From contig JAZAYU010000012.1 of NCBI GenBank assembly GCA_038501625.1, forward strand, positions 11,467,338 through 11,531,337: a stretch of DNA of 64,000 nucleotides, read 5' to 3'. Positions 50,625-61,592 of the stretch are shown here, piece after piece. This stretch comes from Corbicula japonica (lineage: Eukaryota > Mollusca > Bivalvia > Venerida > Cyrenidae). Numbering within the stretch: the first letter of the stretch is position 1; each line of letters opens with the position of its first letter. The notes beneath the pieces are model-generated. The model was not told the DNA's origin and did no database searches. It saw nothing but the letters and a program-made list of their open reading frames with translations. A program made the position numbers and the translations under genes.

Positions 50625-51337
50625 TTTAATCATATTCTGCATCCAGTAATTTTACGCCCAGTTTGTCACCAGCAATTTAATAAATGGAATAATGTTGTTT
50701 CGTGGAAATTAATTTGCAGCCAATTTTTCACAACACTCAATAGAAAATAGTAAGATTTGTGTAGCAAATTTTCTGCCATTTTGTTTCATGAGCTTTGTGC
50801 CTCGTGGCTTAATATGGCCATCTGCATGCAGGACAAATTGGTCTGTTCAAGTACTTTATTAATCTCCATTTGTACAACTTTGATTTTGTAATTGCTTATT
50901 AGTATTCATCATTAAAATTGTTTGACAAGGAACATTATTTACACTCGTCTTGAACTTGAATATGATGAAAATATTTCTTCAGACTTCTTCCATTTTGTAT
51001 TTAAAAACATTTGGTCCGGGGCATGGCTACAGCAAAGGCTGTGCGCAAACTATTGGTCTGTGCATAGTGTTTTTGTCTTTGTCACTCTGATGAACATCCA
51101 CCTTTTACCACTAGTTGCTGAAGAAAAAAAACTGTCATTTGCTGTGTTGTCAACGTTGCTGTTCCAACAGCTATTCAAAAAGGCCATAATATCACAAATT
51201 CTGCTCAATGTTTTTATTAAAACTGAGAATATAAAGGAGTGTAGATATGAATCAGTATTTTATCATGTTCATTGGGATATAAAAAACATTTGGGTTGTTT
51301 TTATTTTAAAAAGTCCTTTGGACTTCACACACTTTAA

Positions 51338-52146
51338 AGGGAGATGTGCAGGAAAGATGAATGGAACAGATTTGCAAAAAGAGTTATTAATCAGTTAGAT
51401 ATCATTATTTGAAGCTCAAATATTGATTTACGCCCGAATTATTTCAAACCAATATTTTATAAAAAAGATATATAAATGGTGTTTCCTATCCTATGCGATG
51501 CCCATAGGTTAGCTATTTTTGTATTTCCTACGTAAAGCCGCAGTGGTTTTTGGGATTGTCACATGATCACTTCAACCAAAATACGCATTCGGTGTACCTT
51601 GCTGACTTTCGACGTCGCCATTTGTTTCAAAATGCCTCGGCCACCACGAATTGTAAGCTCAGCAATGAGCTAAATATAGAATGATCGCTAAATATAGAAT
51701 GTATTTTTGTATAGGGATTTCTTCAGCGGATTGTTTTCAGGTCCGGTAAAATGGTAAAATTATCCGAAACTTCCTCCTGGAGGGTTTGAAATGTAGAGTT
51801 TAGTGGTTTTTGGGATTGTCACATGATCACTTCAACCAAAATACGCATTCGGTGTACCTTGCCCACTATCGACGTCGCCATTTGTTTCAAAATGCCTGGG
51901 CCACCACGAATAGTAAGCTCAGCGATGAGATAAATATAGAATGATTGCTAAATATAGAATGTATTTTTGTATAGGGATTTCTTCAGCAGATTGTTTTCAG
52001 GTCCGGTAAAATGGTAAAATTAACCGAAACTTCCTCCTGGAGGGTTTGAAATGTAGAGTTTAGTGAAAAGTACACGTAAGTGTTACATAGATCATTCTGT
52101 TTACGATTTTACCGAGTACACCTGCTTGACCCTGCACATCTCCCTT
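51338..52146. mobile_element. TTAA-flanked element inside P1 copy B
   Basis: AGGGAGATGTGCAGG follows TTAA at 51334-51337, and the inverted CCTGCACATCTCCCTT precedes TTAA at 52147-52150. Copy A runs ACTTTAAACAAACC without a break at the same place, so the empty site is visible. The 809-bp insert has a TTAA duplication (piggyBac-type), short 15-bp inverted ends, no transposase, and a tandem 260-bp repeat inside. Confidence 0.8.
51543..52062 (+). repeat. 260-bp tandem duplication
   Basis: GTGGTTTTTGGGATTGTCAC starts at 51543 and 51803. The copies stay about 97-98% identical through GTTTCAAAATGCC and GGTCCGGTAAAATGG to GTAGAGTTTA. Each copy contains ATGCC(T)(C/G)GGCCACCACGAAT.GTAAGC, which looks like a short coding start followed by a splice donor, but nothing downstream confirms an exon. 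Confidence 0.93.
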
Positions 52147-52215
52147 TTAACAACCCAAATTATTTCCATACCCTGATGAATGCAATTAAATGTTTATTCA
52201 ATCTGTAATTATTTA

Positions 52216-53505
52216 CCTAATCTGAGCCCTATGCTTAAGAGTTTTTTTTCTCATAGCACACAGCAAGCAACAAACATCCATTAAAGTTCTGTTTTGTTCA
52301 CTCCAGAGAAAATAAGTTGTAAATTTTTAAATTTAAATTATTCAAAATGAATGTCAGCTAAAATAAAAAAAATTCTGTATTTTTCTTGAAAAAGAACAAG
52401 TGCTTAAAAATTCCAAATAAAAAAGTAAATGTTTTAAATGGAGTAAAATATCAGAGTTTATATTACCAGGGTTGTTTGTTTTTATATTTTCATCAGCATA
52501 AATATTCATGTGATAATAAAATAAAATATCAAACTGTTTATTTAATTTGCTCTTTAAATTTGTCTGATGATTATATTCAGCCATTTTAATGAAATCGTTG
52601 TCATTTTTGTAAATATTTGGTGGGAATAAAATTGTACAAATGTTTTGAAACCCAGATGATCTCTTCAGTAGAAATTAATACTTTGCTCTTTAAATTATTA
52701 AATGTTCTTTGAAAAACAGATGTGGAGGTTTTGTTAGTTTATCGGTAGTTATCGTTTGTAAACAAACACTGTTTTGGTCAGGTTTTTTTTCATAACTATC
52801 TTATTTGTTACAGAGTGAAATTCAAAGAAACAGAACAATGGAATCAACAGTTCCATACTGTAAGACAGAGAAAGGCTCACTCAGCCCGGGCCGCTATCTT
52901 GCAGGACATTATTGTACTTCTTTAAAAATAAGGTTTGTATGTCAAGTTTCCTATGTTATTTTCACAGCTTGACTGTTTTTCCAAAGAAGGGTTAAGTTTA
53001 TTCAAGTGTCAAGGTAACAATGGACTCCTTTAACAAATGTGTGTACCTCTGATCTTAAGGCTGTAATTAAGGGTACTCCAAAATTGTATTCATTGACGTT
53101 GAATTTTTTAGGGTGATTTTAAGTATTCAAATTTCAAAGTTTTACTTTAAAAAATCAAAAGGCTATTTGGACAAGCTCTTGGTATAAATTTATTTTTCAT
53201 GTAAAATCTACACAGCTCTTAAATGATCACAATTGACAAATTAATTTGTTCGACTTTTGTTGAGGATTAGGGTCTTACTTGCATTTATATTGTCCAAAAG
53301 GTATCAAAGGAAGTCATAAAAAGTTCAATTTAAGTTTTTAATTTTCACAAAATCATGTCTTGTTAAAGTTTCATCTTTTAATGCAATAATTCTTCTTGTT
53401 ATAATATGTTCTTAAATTCATTTTTTTTCCATTGTTTAATTTTTACAAAACTATGCATTGTCGAAGTTTCATTTTTGAATGAAATTAGTCTTCATGTTAG
53501 AATAT
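52216..53505. other. Mostly unassigned stretch with one candidate exon
   Basis: AT-rich, with no repeat family recognised. Apart from the candidate exon at 52814-52932 there is nothing I can support. Confidence 0.45.
52814..52932 (+). CDS. Candidate internal exon, unidentified
   Basis: A good acceptor (TTATTTGTTACAG) ends at 52813 and a plausible donor (ATAAG|GTTTGT) follows 52932. The enclosed 119 bases are more GC-rich than the flanks. Two frames are open: one across the whole exon, containing RTMESTVPYCKTEKGSLSPG, and one ending in TAA near 52927, containing VKFKETEQWNQQFHTVRQRK. The second reads more like a conserved protein tail. No family is recognised and no partner exon was found in the window. 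It could equally be chance. Confidence 0.25.
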
Positions 53506-53662
53506 AAGTATCATTCACATGTGTTGGGTAAAGATTGCGTGATCCAGCCCGAGTGAAATATGCACAAGGGCAGTAACAAGGCTCTGCCGAGTTAACGCCT
53601 AAGTGCATATTTCACGAGGGCTGGATCACGCGATCTTTACTCAACATAAGTGAATGATACTT
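53506..53662. repeat. 157-bp palindrome with conserved core, copy 1
   Basis: AAGTATCATTCAC at the left pairs with GTGAATGATACTT at the right. Pairing continues through GTAAAGAT and CGTGATCCAGCCC and GTGAAATATGCAC. The core holds GGCTCTGCCGAGTT. It directly abuts the TTTTCTTGCATACC end of the next element. Confidence 0.9.
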
Positions 53663-54664
53663 TTCTTGCATACCATACTGTGGTATAATTTAATTTCGCT
53701 GGCACGAAATTTCGCGCAAACGCTGAAAAAACTGTTTTGCGCGGACTTAAATTCGTGCAAAACCGATTTTCAAAAAATAAAAAATTAACCAAAATCATTT
53801 TTTTATAATCTATATTTGGCCGATCCGTTATTGTTACCTATTGTTAATTTAAATACGCGAGCTAATCATGTGTCAGTTGGCCCCTGTCAACTACCACTTC
53901 CTTTGTTAGTCAATTATCGGACCGCTGTTTATTCGGCGCCGCTAATTGACACGAGACCCTATGATCCATCTATCTGGACCATTCATAACATAATTGGAAT
54001 GTTAAATTGCGTACCCATTTTATGTTCACAAGTATCAATGAATTCTAAAACAATTACTTAAAAAGAGCTTATTAATTAAAAAAGTTTCTACGTGTCAAAA
54101 TAAACTGAATGAGATGACAACGATGCTGTTTGGTAAAATGTGACTTATTCTGACCAAAATGCATGGACTTAATTGGCGTTACAGTTTTGAAGAAACATTT
54201 AAAAATATTCCAAACGAAATTCGACAGTAATAACTAATTTTATTTCCTTTTATGAATATATATAATCAATACCTCAGTTTTATATGAAATAACGTTACGG
54301 GCAACTACATACAGAGTGTAGGTAAATTTGAACATTACCATGTTTCGGATACGTTTGTGGTTAAAATTTAGCTTAGGTTTTAAATTCGCACACTGGCCTG
54401 AGCGCGAAATGCGCGAAAATTAAGTGATCGCTAAATAAAATAAAATTTTGCCCATTTTGGGGTATTTTTCCTGTACATTTTTCTGTGTACTACTTTTTTA
54501 TAGAAGCGGATTGATATACGAGACATTCCATTGTTCATTCATAACTGCGTAAGACGTCGTGACGTCATTTAAGGCGCGTGACTCATTCTACATGGGGGGG
54601 TGTAGGATCGAAATTTCCTACACGGGTGAAAACAGCGGACAACCTGATCTGGTATGCAAGAAAA
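53661..54664. mobile_element. Element with TTTTCTTGCATACCA ends, 1.0 kb
   Basis: TTTTCTTGCATACCA at 53661-53675 is inverted at the right as TGGTATGCAAGAAAA (54650-54664). The last 90 bp include a CATTCTACATGGGGGGGTG block and GATCGAAATTTCCTACACG. They match, in inverse orientation, the element at 60404. Inner CGCGAAATTTCGCGC-like blocks lie near both sides (53705-53755 and 54390-54430). An 81-codon frame at 53816-54061 has no recognised domain. Confidence 0.7.
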
Positions 54665-54803
54665 AACAATTCCATACTTTATCGAACAACTACACTGACA
54701 GTGACCAGGGTTGCAAATGTGTACAGCATATCTGTATTGAACTCTTGCAAAAGCTGATTCCAGAACTAAACTTAACCCTTTACAAATATTAAATTCATAA
54801 TTA

Positions 54804-54962
54804 TTAACTCTTTAGGGATCCAAAGGATAAGGCTGTTATCCATGGAAGAACAGTGTAGATCCATGCCGGCTAATCAGGATCTTCGCTGTTCACTGTTTTA
54901 TTCATTAGGTTATTTCTGACCAAGAAACAGATCCTGTAGATGGCACAGATGTGCCGACTGGA
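54804..54962. mobile_element. M1 MITE, shortened
   Basis: TTAACTCTTTAGGGATC at the left, then GTGTAGATCCATGCCGGC, TATTTCTGACCAAG and GGCACAGATGTGCCGAC. The 3' end is missing. Confidence 0.8.
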
Positions 54963-55660
54963 AAGCTTGACAACAACTCATTGATGGCTTGTCTGATTCA
55001 ACTGCAGGTTTATCCGATTCAGTGTTGGTTTTGTGGTATTGGCATAATGTCTCAGACAAGTTTGTTTATCACTGTCCTATCTCAGAGAATCAGCATCAAG
55101 TCATTGAAAGGTTTAACTGATATGGCTCTTGTCCTTGGACATCAGCTGAAAGTCTCAAACACATGTGATTGAGCACTAGTTTTGTTGCATTTTTGTCTGA
55201 TCAGCTTTCGATCTTGCTGCATTGGCCCCATGTCTGTGACTGGTTTACCCCAATTCAGAACTGCTCCTAAGCATTGGCGCCAGGTCAGTGATAGGCTTTT
55301 TCTTCACCCGAGTCTGTGAATGCAAGTATAATTGCAATATTATTTAAGTGCAGCCACAAGCTTTGATGATTGTACCCGTCAAACATTCCTAAACCATATT
55401 TGTTAACTCTATCCAGAAAGCCTTGACAATTTCACGTGTTGTCTTTTGTTGCACTCACTCAGCAGTTTAAGATTGCATTTGACCACAGTTGGTCATCGAT
55501 CATTGATGTGCTAGATTACAAAACAATTAGTTGATAGGATGCTATAACAACTCTTCAATAGGAATCAATGTATCAAAGTGTCAGCAGCAATTTCACCTGT
55601 AGTTTATTCTTCATTAATCATTCTTCAAGTGACAGAAAACATCTTCGGAGAGACCTGCAC
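54963..55660. other. Unassigned stretch
   Basis: No repeat, RNA or gene was recognised. A 73-codon frame at 54951-55172 begins in M1 sequence and is not supported. Confidence 0.45.
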
Positions 55661-56228
55661 TCTGCACACATGGTTGGTTTATTTAATGGTTACAGAGAAA
55701 AAGTAAGTTGTGAAAAATTGTGGTATGTTCTCTACCTTCCTCACTCTTGTACAGGCCACACTTTTCTTACGCCCGTCAAAGATAGGTCGTATTATGGGAA
55801 CTCCCATGGCAGGAGTCTGGGCGTGCGTCCGGGCGGTGTCCAAAGCTTGTCTGCTCAATAACTCAAACAGTTGTTGACCTGTCTTCATTAAACTTGGGGA
55901 AAATGTTTATGGGCATAATATCTTGGCCAGTTTGAAAACCAGCCGAATTGCTTCAGACACTTCAGTTATGGCCCTTTTTTATTACAAAAATGGCAAATTC
56001 TTTAATAGGTGTATTTTGTGGCACTTTGAGGCTCTAGTTTAATTAAATGATTTTATTATTCAAAAGTTCCCTGCATTCTGCTCACATAATTAAATTATTT
56101 AACTGGTTACAGAGATAAAGTTTAATTTATTGAATGGTTACAGAGAAAAAGCCACACTAAAAAAAAACAACTATTTTATTGTTTTGAAGTTCTCTGCACA
56201 CATTGTTGATTTATTTAATGGCTGTAGC
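55661..56228 (+). repeat. Degenerate repeats and an interspersed-repeat fragment
   Basis: The unit TTTATTTAATGGTTACAGAG, often preceded by CTCTGCACACAT, occurs near 55678, 56094, 56130 and 56209 with changes. Between them, about 55755-55985 (CGTATTATGGGAACTCCCATGG, GTCTGCTCAATAACTCAAAC, AAACTTGGGG) resembles a common bivalve interspersed repeat with short receptor-like phrasing also seen in the 36.7-kb element. The two appear interleaved. Confidence 0.55.
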
Positions 56229-56440
56229 ATCTGATTGTTTAAAATTTTCTTTAGTTGGTTAATAAACTGTGTGATGAAATAAGTATTAGATCTACATTAT
56301 TATACCAATGTTATTTTATAAATTTCCAATATTAAATATTTACACTTCAACTTCATTCTCTACGATGAAGTCATAATCATCCAACAAATTATAATTTGAG
56401 ATGGTAAACAGTGTGACGTATTTCTTTAAAAAAGTGGCTA

Positions 56441-56818
56441 CAGTAGAGCCGTTCACAATTTATTGGACGTTGCACGATGTTTTGACGTGTGGCGTCGCCG
56501 AGCACGCACGTTTTGCCACGAGTTGCTGTGAGTAAGCGTGTCATAATTCCCTTTGTCGTCAACGTAGCTGTTCCAACAGCCATTCGAAAAAGCCGTAATA
56601 TCATAAATTCTTCTACTTATTTCTGTGTTAATGAGGTTATTTACAAGTGTTAATATAAGGATTGAATCGATATTTCATAGTTTTCATTTGGGTATGAAAA
56701 ACAGTTGGATTGTTTAAAGTACGCGAGAAGCCCTTCGGGCTTCACTGACTTTAAACAAACCAACTCTTTTCCATGCCCAAATGAAAACCATCAAATATCG
56801 ATTCAATCCTTAAATAAA
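56441..56818 (+). mobile_element. P1 palindromic element, copy A
   Basis: Begins CAGTAGAGCCGTTCAC after TA (56439-56440). The left arm runs outward-in through CAATTTATTGGACG, TTTGTCGTCAACGTAGC, TGTTCCAACAGCCATTCG, ATAAATTCTTCT and then AAGGATTGAATCGATATTTC and CATTTGGGTATG. At the centre is the perfect hairpin GAAGCCCTTCGGGCTTC (56727-56743). The right arm mirrors the inner part only (CATGCCCAAATGAAAACC, ATCGATTCAATCCTT) and stops at 56818. The satellite monomer corresponds to this CCCAAATG...ATCCTTATATT segment, present here once per arm. Confidence 0.82.
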
Positions 56819-57039
56819 GAATATTATCATTGACATAAAATATGTTATTTGAAAAAGATTTTGTCTTAGATTGTTGTTTTATAAATTTTGGAACAACAAT
56901 AATGCCTCAGCACAATGAGCATATCCTTAGTTTTTGCAATCCTACCAAGATTCCGCTAAAATTCTTCCAGAACAAATAATAATATTATCAAAGTTTAAAA
57001 CTTTTTAAACTACTTTTCCGTGAATATGGTTTATAAACC

Positions 57040-57234
57040 AGTTCAGATATGAAAGCTTGCACATTTGTGCAGTCCTGTTAGGATCTGTAACACTGGTTAT
57101 CTCCAAGTCAGAAATAATCTAATAAAAATTACAGCAGCTAGTGTAGATGCAGATCACACTGCATGGATGTTCAGACTGAGCTTAATCAGCACTAGTTGTA
57201 CACGGGATATATAAAATCCATGAAATAGGGTTAA
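57040..57234. mobile_element. M1 MITE, diverged
   Basis: Keeps CACATTTGTGCAGTCCTG, TCAGAAATAATCTAATAAA, GTGTAGATGCAGATCAC and the terminal CATGAAATAGGGTTAA. Its final TTAA is also the first TTAA of the next copy. Confidence 0.75.
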
Positions 57235-57470
57235 CCCTTTACTCCATACATAAACACTTTAGATCCAGATCATCTGGCACAATTATGCTGTCTGATTAGG
57301 ATCTTAATGGTTCACATTAAAATAGATGAAAAGATTATGATTTATTTTGTTATTTCTGATCAGGAATCAGACATTTCAGATCCAGATCAGATGGCACAGA
57401 TGTGCTTGCTAATCTGGATCTAAACTTGTCACCCATGTTATAAAAGGCATATAAATGGAATAAAGGGTGT
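57231..57470. mobile_element. M1 MITE, full length, abutting the previous copy
   Basis: Begins TTAACCCTTTACTCCATAC and ends AATGGAATAAAGGGTGTAA. Both inner hairpins are visible (GGCACAATTATGCTG; GGCACAGATGTGC). Confidence 0.88.
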
Positions 57471-59296
57471 AAAAAACATTGTACTCCAACCTTGGCACAT
57501 GCACATGTGGATGTAATGTCATATCACTAGAGTGAAGTGGTTAGAAAATTGATTCTGCATAATGGTAGATACCTTATCTTCAGCAATATATGCAGATGTT
57601 GCTGCACCATACAGCTGTGACTGTTTTAGTTTAGGATTGAATTCAAGTCTGGGTTGACAAATAATTGATGTGGACACTACATTGTTGGAAGAAAATGTGA
57701 CGCTGACATTTACTCAATTCAGTCGTGTAACCCGTCAGTGGCTATCATTATTACATTGCCGTCGTGAAATTTTGAAACTGATATTTTCACTGGTCCATGA
57801 GAAATTTTCATTTCAAAACCAACTATTCATTATAACTTTAATGAACTAATTTTGCTTTTCTTTTGAAACGTTTGTTATCAACACAAAAATCAAGGGACGA
57901 AAATGACCTTTAAACTTGGGAGTTTGTTAAATAGAGGATTAGCTTTGTAACAAATTCATCCGTAGTGCAACAAGATGAAAACCCCGCCTGAGTGGATGAA
58001 ATTTGTCACTGACAAAAAGGATTAGAACCGCTGACCTCTGGTCTGGCGCAGGTCATATGCTGTCTTAAATCAGGGTATTAAGGAGTGAAGATCTCGACAA
58101 CAGAATGTTGAAGGGGTACCTGGGAAAATTGAACTAATACTTTCAAATGAAAGACAAACACCAGCAGCAAGATGATTTTCAGAAAACTGTCATGTGAGAT
58201 GGATGGCAACGACTTCTTGTAATGTTAGATGTTTTGATTGGACATTGGTAGCTAGACATTATGACAATCAATTTGTATCGTATTTAGAAATCGATATAAG
58301 TCACTTTTCCAAAAGCAGCTGGAATAACCAATAGGTGAACGATGACACTAATGTCTTCTGCTTCACAGATCTTGCTCCAATCATTAAGCATTTAGAAATT
58401 GGTTACTGATATTTTTAGATTATGTCACTTTTATTCTGGTTTAACGAGGCTGTGTTGTTAACACTAGGGTTGTTCTCTTTAAATTTTCATCATTTAAAAC
58501 TGTGTTGAAACAAGAAACTCTAGAATTTAAAAAAAATTATTTTGAACTTTCCAAGGAGTGGCTAAGTCCCTGTCACACTATGCCACATTTCCACAGGGTT
58601 GGAATGGCTTTTAATCTTTAAGAGTGCTGAGAGATTGCAAGAATAATCTTATATTCTGCATAAAGTTAAAGATTTCATGGCATCAGGCATTACTATGGAG
58701 CTCCCATGGCATTCTATTGTGTTCCTACGCAGTTTTTTTTTTTGCGACTGTGCTGTCACGGCTAAATCCTAGTTTTGAATAAGAGGGTTACAAGAGAAGT
58801 TACTGTATAAATTATGTTCAGCTGTGACTTGCACTAAATGATGACGATATCATAATGTTCACAGTGTCAACCAGTTTGACTTTCACATGTGGGAGCTTTT
58901 TACTTTGCACTGAAAATTGAATATTATGCAGTATTATCATAATCAGTTAGCAATTTACTTGTCAAATTACCAAGATACCATGTTTTATTGAAAAATGCTG
59001 ATTGCCGTTTAGGATACGCTTTGTGAACTTTTTGTGATCAAATGTTCACGTTATTTGTAGCAATTTTCAGACAATTTTTCATCATTATGTGCATTCAAAA
59101 CAGACAACTATTTCTATAATGAATTTTTTATCTGATAGTGGATCAAAAATCATATTTGAAAGGAGCCTGATCATTATGGCTAATTTTTTGCCCACATATG
59201 TTTTTAATTTGTCTAACATTTTGCAAATAGTTTTACTATCATGATAACAAACTTCTAATCATGTACAGTATAGTATCGAGCCATACCATGTTCTGC
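57471..59296. other. Unassigned stretch, 1.8 kb
   Basis: No gene was recognised. A minus-strand B-box-like GGTTCTAATCC with a T-run lies near 58015-58030, but no matching A-box or cloverleaf was found. Confidence 0.45.
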
Positions 59297-59425
59297 TTAA
59301 CCCTTTACTCCATATGAGGTTTTATTGCATGTGGTAACAGTGTTGATCCAGATCAGCTGGCACATCTTTGCCTTTTGGTAAGAAAATTCACAGATATATA
59401 TGCCAGCTGATCTGGATTTCCTATG
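59297..59425. mobile_element. M1 MITE, internally deleted
   Basis: TTAACCCTTTACTCCATATG at the left, GATCCAGATCAGCTGGCAC, then a shortened middle and GCCAGCTGATCTGGATTTCC. The 3' end is missing. Confidence 0.8.
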
Positions 59426-59580
59426 CTGATTTTTGTCCAGTCCATCTTTGTAATCCCTGGTTAGATTTTTAAAAATTGACAGAAGCAACCTATATAGTAT
59501 GGAAATATGTCATGCACAAAATTGACCAATGGGAAGCATGAGATGGGAGACTGGTCTTTATTCTCAGTTTTATGATATTG

Positions 59581-60194
59581 GAACCAGACTTTGTTGACCA
59601 TCATCTGATTCTAAGGCAGCTCGATCAATACCTGTACTATGTCATGTGATTGTCATGTCTTGAGAATGGACAGAATAAACAGGATTAATGGAAGGTATTA
59701 TTTCCTTTTTCTTGAATCTAAAAGTAATATTATATTTAGTCAAGTCATGGGGAAATGTGTCTTCAGTAATATTTTGGTGCATTTTAGTTGTTACTGTATT
59801 TGAAAAGAACTTAATAATTTGATCATTTTCCCTGCTCAACAACTTTCTGAGTCAGCTATCCTTCCTGACGATGACATGGGTCCTTTACTGAATTCCTCAG
59901 AGTTGAAAGATGATTTATTTACTGATTCAGTTACCTAACATGGAAACATATTTAATTATTTATTTGTTGTGTCATATTATGCAAAATGGAGTAAAGGGTA
60001 ATAGGAACAATAACTTTCATCATCTCAACATGAACATACCAGGCTTATGGGATGACTTAAGTTTGTCAAATGGAATTGCTGTATTTTTTCAATTGTTGGG
60101 AAATTTATTTCTATAAATCATAACTAATGATGTCCCCAGTAAGTGAATTGATTTATTAAATATTATTTCAAACACTAAGTTGGTTAGTGTTTAA
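59581..60194. other. Unassigned stretch
   Basis: Short frames on both strands only (66 and 68 codons). Neither has a recognisable domain. Confidence 0.45.
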
Positions 60195-60403
60195 TAACCC
60201 TTTACTCCCTATATATGCATTTTAATGCATGTGCGACCAGTGTAGATACAGATCAGCTAGCACATCCGTGCTGTCTCATCTGGATTGGCACTGGCCGCAT
60301 CTTGATCAGAAATTACCTAATGAATCTCCAAGCGAACAGAGTAGATCCTAATCAGACAGCACAGATGTCAGATGTCACAGACCCACAAAACTGGATCTAC
60401 ACT

Positions 60404-60782
60404 TTCTTGCATACCAGATCAGGTCATCCGATGTTTTCACCCGTGTAGGAAATTTCGATCCTACACCCCCCCATGTAGAATGAGTCACGTGAGTGACGTT
60501 ATATATTCAAGTTATTGATGTCATTTATAAAAAAGGTTTGCGTTAATGTCAATATTTCAGCATAATGAAAATAAAAAAGTTTGTATATACATAGAAATGT
60601 TATAAATAATAAAAGGTATGCAAGAAAAAGTATCTTGCATGAGACATTCGGTAAAGATAGAAAAATCTGTCACCTCGGGTGAACTGTTTTGGCGGGAACT
60701 CGGCAGAGCCTCGTTCCCGCAAAACAGTTAACCCTCGGTGACAGATTTTTCCATCTTCACCTCACACTCGTGCATGATACTT
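60404..60782. mobile_element. Element with TTCTTGCATACC ends plus palindrome, nested in M1
   Basis: TTCTTGCATACC (60404-60415) is inverted as GGTATGCAAGAAAA (60616-60629). It is followed at once by a 155-bp palindrome (60628-60782). The first 90 bp are the inverse of 54565-54664, including the GATCCTACACCCCCCC block. The order palindrome plus TTCTTGCATACC body is the same as at 53506-54664 but reversed, so the palindrome and body are probably parts of one element. Confidence 0.8.
60628..60782. repeat. 155-bp palindrome with conserved core, copy 2
   Basis: AAGTATCTTGCATGAG pairs with the inverse CTCGTGCATGATACTT. Pairing continues through AAAAATCTGTCACC and AACTGTTTTG.CGGGAAC to a core with AACTCGGCAGAGCC, the exact inverse of the core of the palindrome at 53506-53662. 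Confidence 0.9.
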
Positions 60783-60829
60783 ATAGTTCTCCCATGTTAT
60801 AATGACATATATATGGAGGCAAGGGTTAA

Positions 60830-61458
60830 TAAGCTATACAAATTAAATTGTTTGTAGGACTCTGCTGTGCTAGACCAGCACATCCCCGCTACCAATTTTA
60901 TTTTGTAAATGCTAACCTTTACTTGGCATAATGTATCCTTTAATGTATATTTTCACGGAATGAAAATCTTTATCGTAAACAAATACAAAACAATGATACT
61001 TATTGTTATGCATCTTGATAAAGTGTAGCCCCAAGAAGCAATACTGTTTTATTTTTATGTTTGCCTCTTTATTTCAAATGTATCAGATTGAATGAAACAA
61101 CCCTTTTAGTCTAATTGTATTTCATTTAATAACCATTAAGTGATATTGTTTCAGTGTGGTTTGATTGAAAATGTCTCGAAGTACCTTTCGTAACAGGTAA
61201 CATTTTCATTTTACTATTATGATTTGCATTAGATTTAAATGATAGAGAATATCTATCATTTTTGAAGTCCGAGGCATCATGGAACGGAGGTTGGGAATTG
61301 GAGGACCCTACAGACTATTTTGATCAATCAGTTTGTTCCATGATGGGAATTACTTTGATTAATCGGACAGCTTATCTCATGATGTTTGCAACTTTTATTT
61401 CATACCAAGCTGGAAATCTGCATATTTTATAAATAATACATTAGTTTTGGACTTTTTA
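60830..61458. other. Unassigned stretch
   Basis: No gene or repeat was recognised. Confidence 0.45.
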
Positions 61459-61592
61459 TTAACCCTTTACCCCATGGGATATGGCTGTTATCCTTTGGCA
61501 ATCCCTGCCATCTGATCAGGATCTACTCTATTCACTTTTTAATTCATTAATCACCAATTGGATATAAGCTGTCTCAATAGAATAAAGGGTTT
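61459..61592. mobile_element. M1 MITE, internally deleted
   Basis: TTAACCCTTTACCCCATGGG at the left, CCATCTGATCAGGATCTAC in the middle and AATAAAGGGTTTA at the right. One hairpin is missing. Confidence 0.8.

Larger units (their letters stand above)
51030..52215 (+). mobile_element. P1 palindromic element, copy B, with an insertion
   Basis: Starts CAGCAAAGGCTGTGCGC after TA (51028-51029). It aligns with copy A through CAAACTATTGG, ACCACTAGTTGCTG, GTCAACGTTGCTGTTCCAAC, AAAAAGGCCATAATATCA, TCATTGGGATATAAAA and the core hairpin AAGTCCTTTGGACTT (51311-51325). The right arm resumes after the insertion with CAACCCAAATTATTTCC and ends in decayed sequence near 52215. The satellite-type segment is single here. 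A 158-codon frame at 50922-51398, the longest in the window, runs across this copy and is not considered a gene. Confidence 0.75.
60195..60829. mobile_element. M1 MITE split by a nested element
   Basis: The left part (60195-60403) runs TAACCCTTTACTCCCTATAT to CTGGATCTACACT. The right part (60783-60829) runs GTTCTCCCATG to TATGGAGGCAAGGGTTAA. Joined across the insert they follow M1 order. Confidence 0.85.

Noticed and set aside
50922..51398. 158-codon plus-strand open frame, the longest in the window
   Set aside because: It runs through P1 copy B, its core hairpin and into the TTAA insert. The other P1 copies do not keep the frame, and no domain is recognisable.
58000..58075. tRNA-like sequence on the minus strand
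   Set aside because: A B-box-like GGTTCTAATCC and a T-run exist, but no A-box or acceptor stem could be placed.
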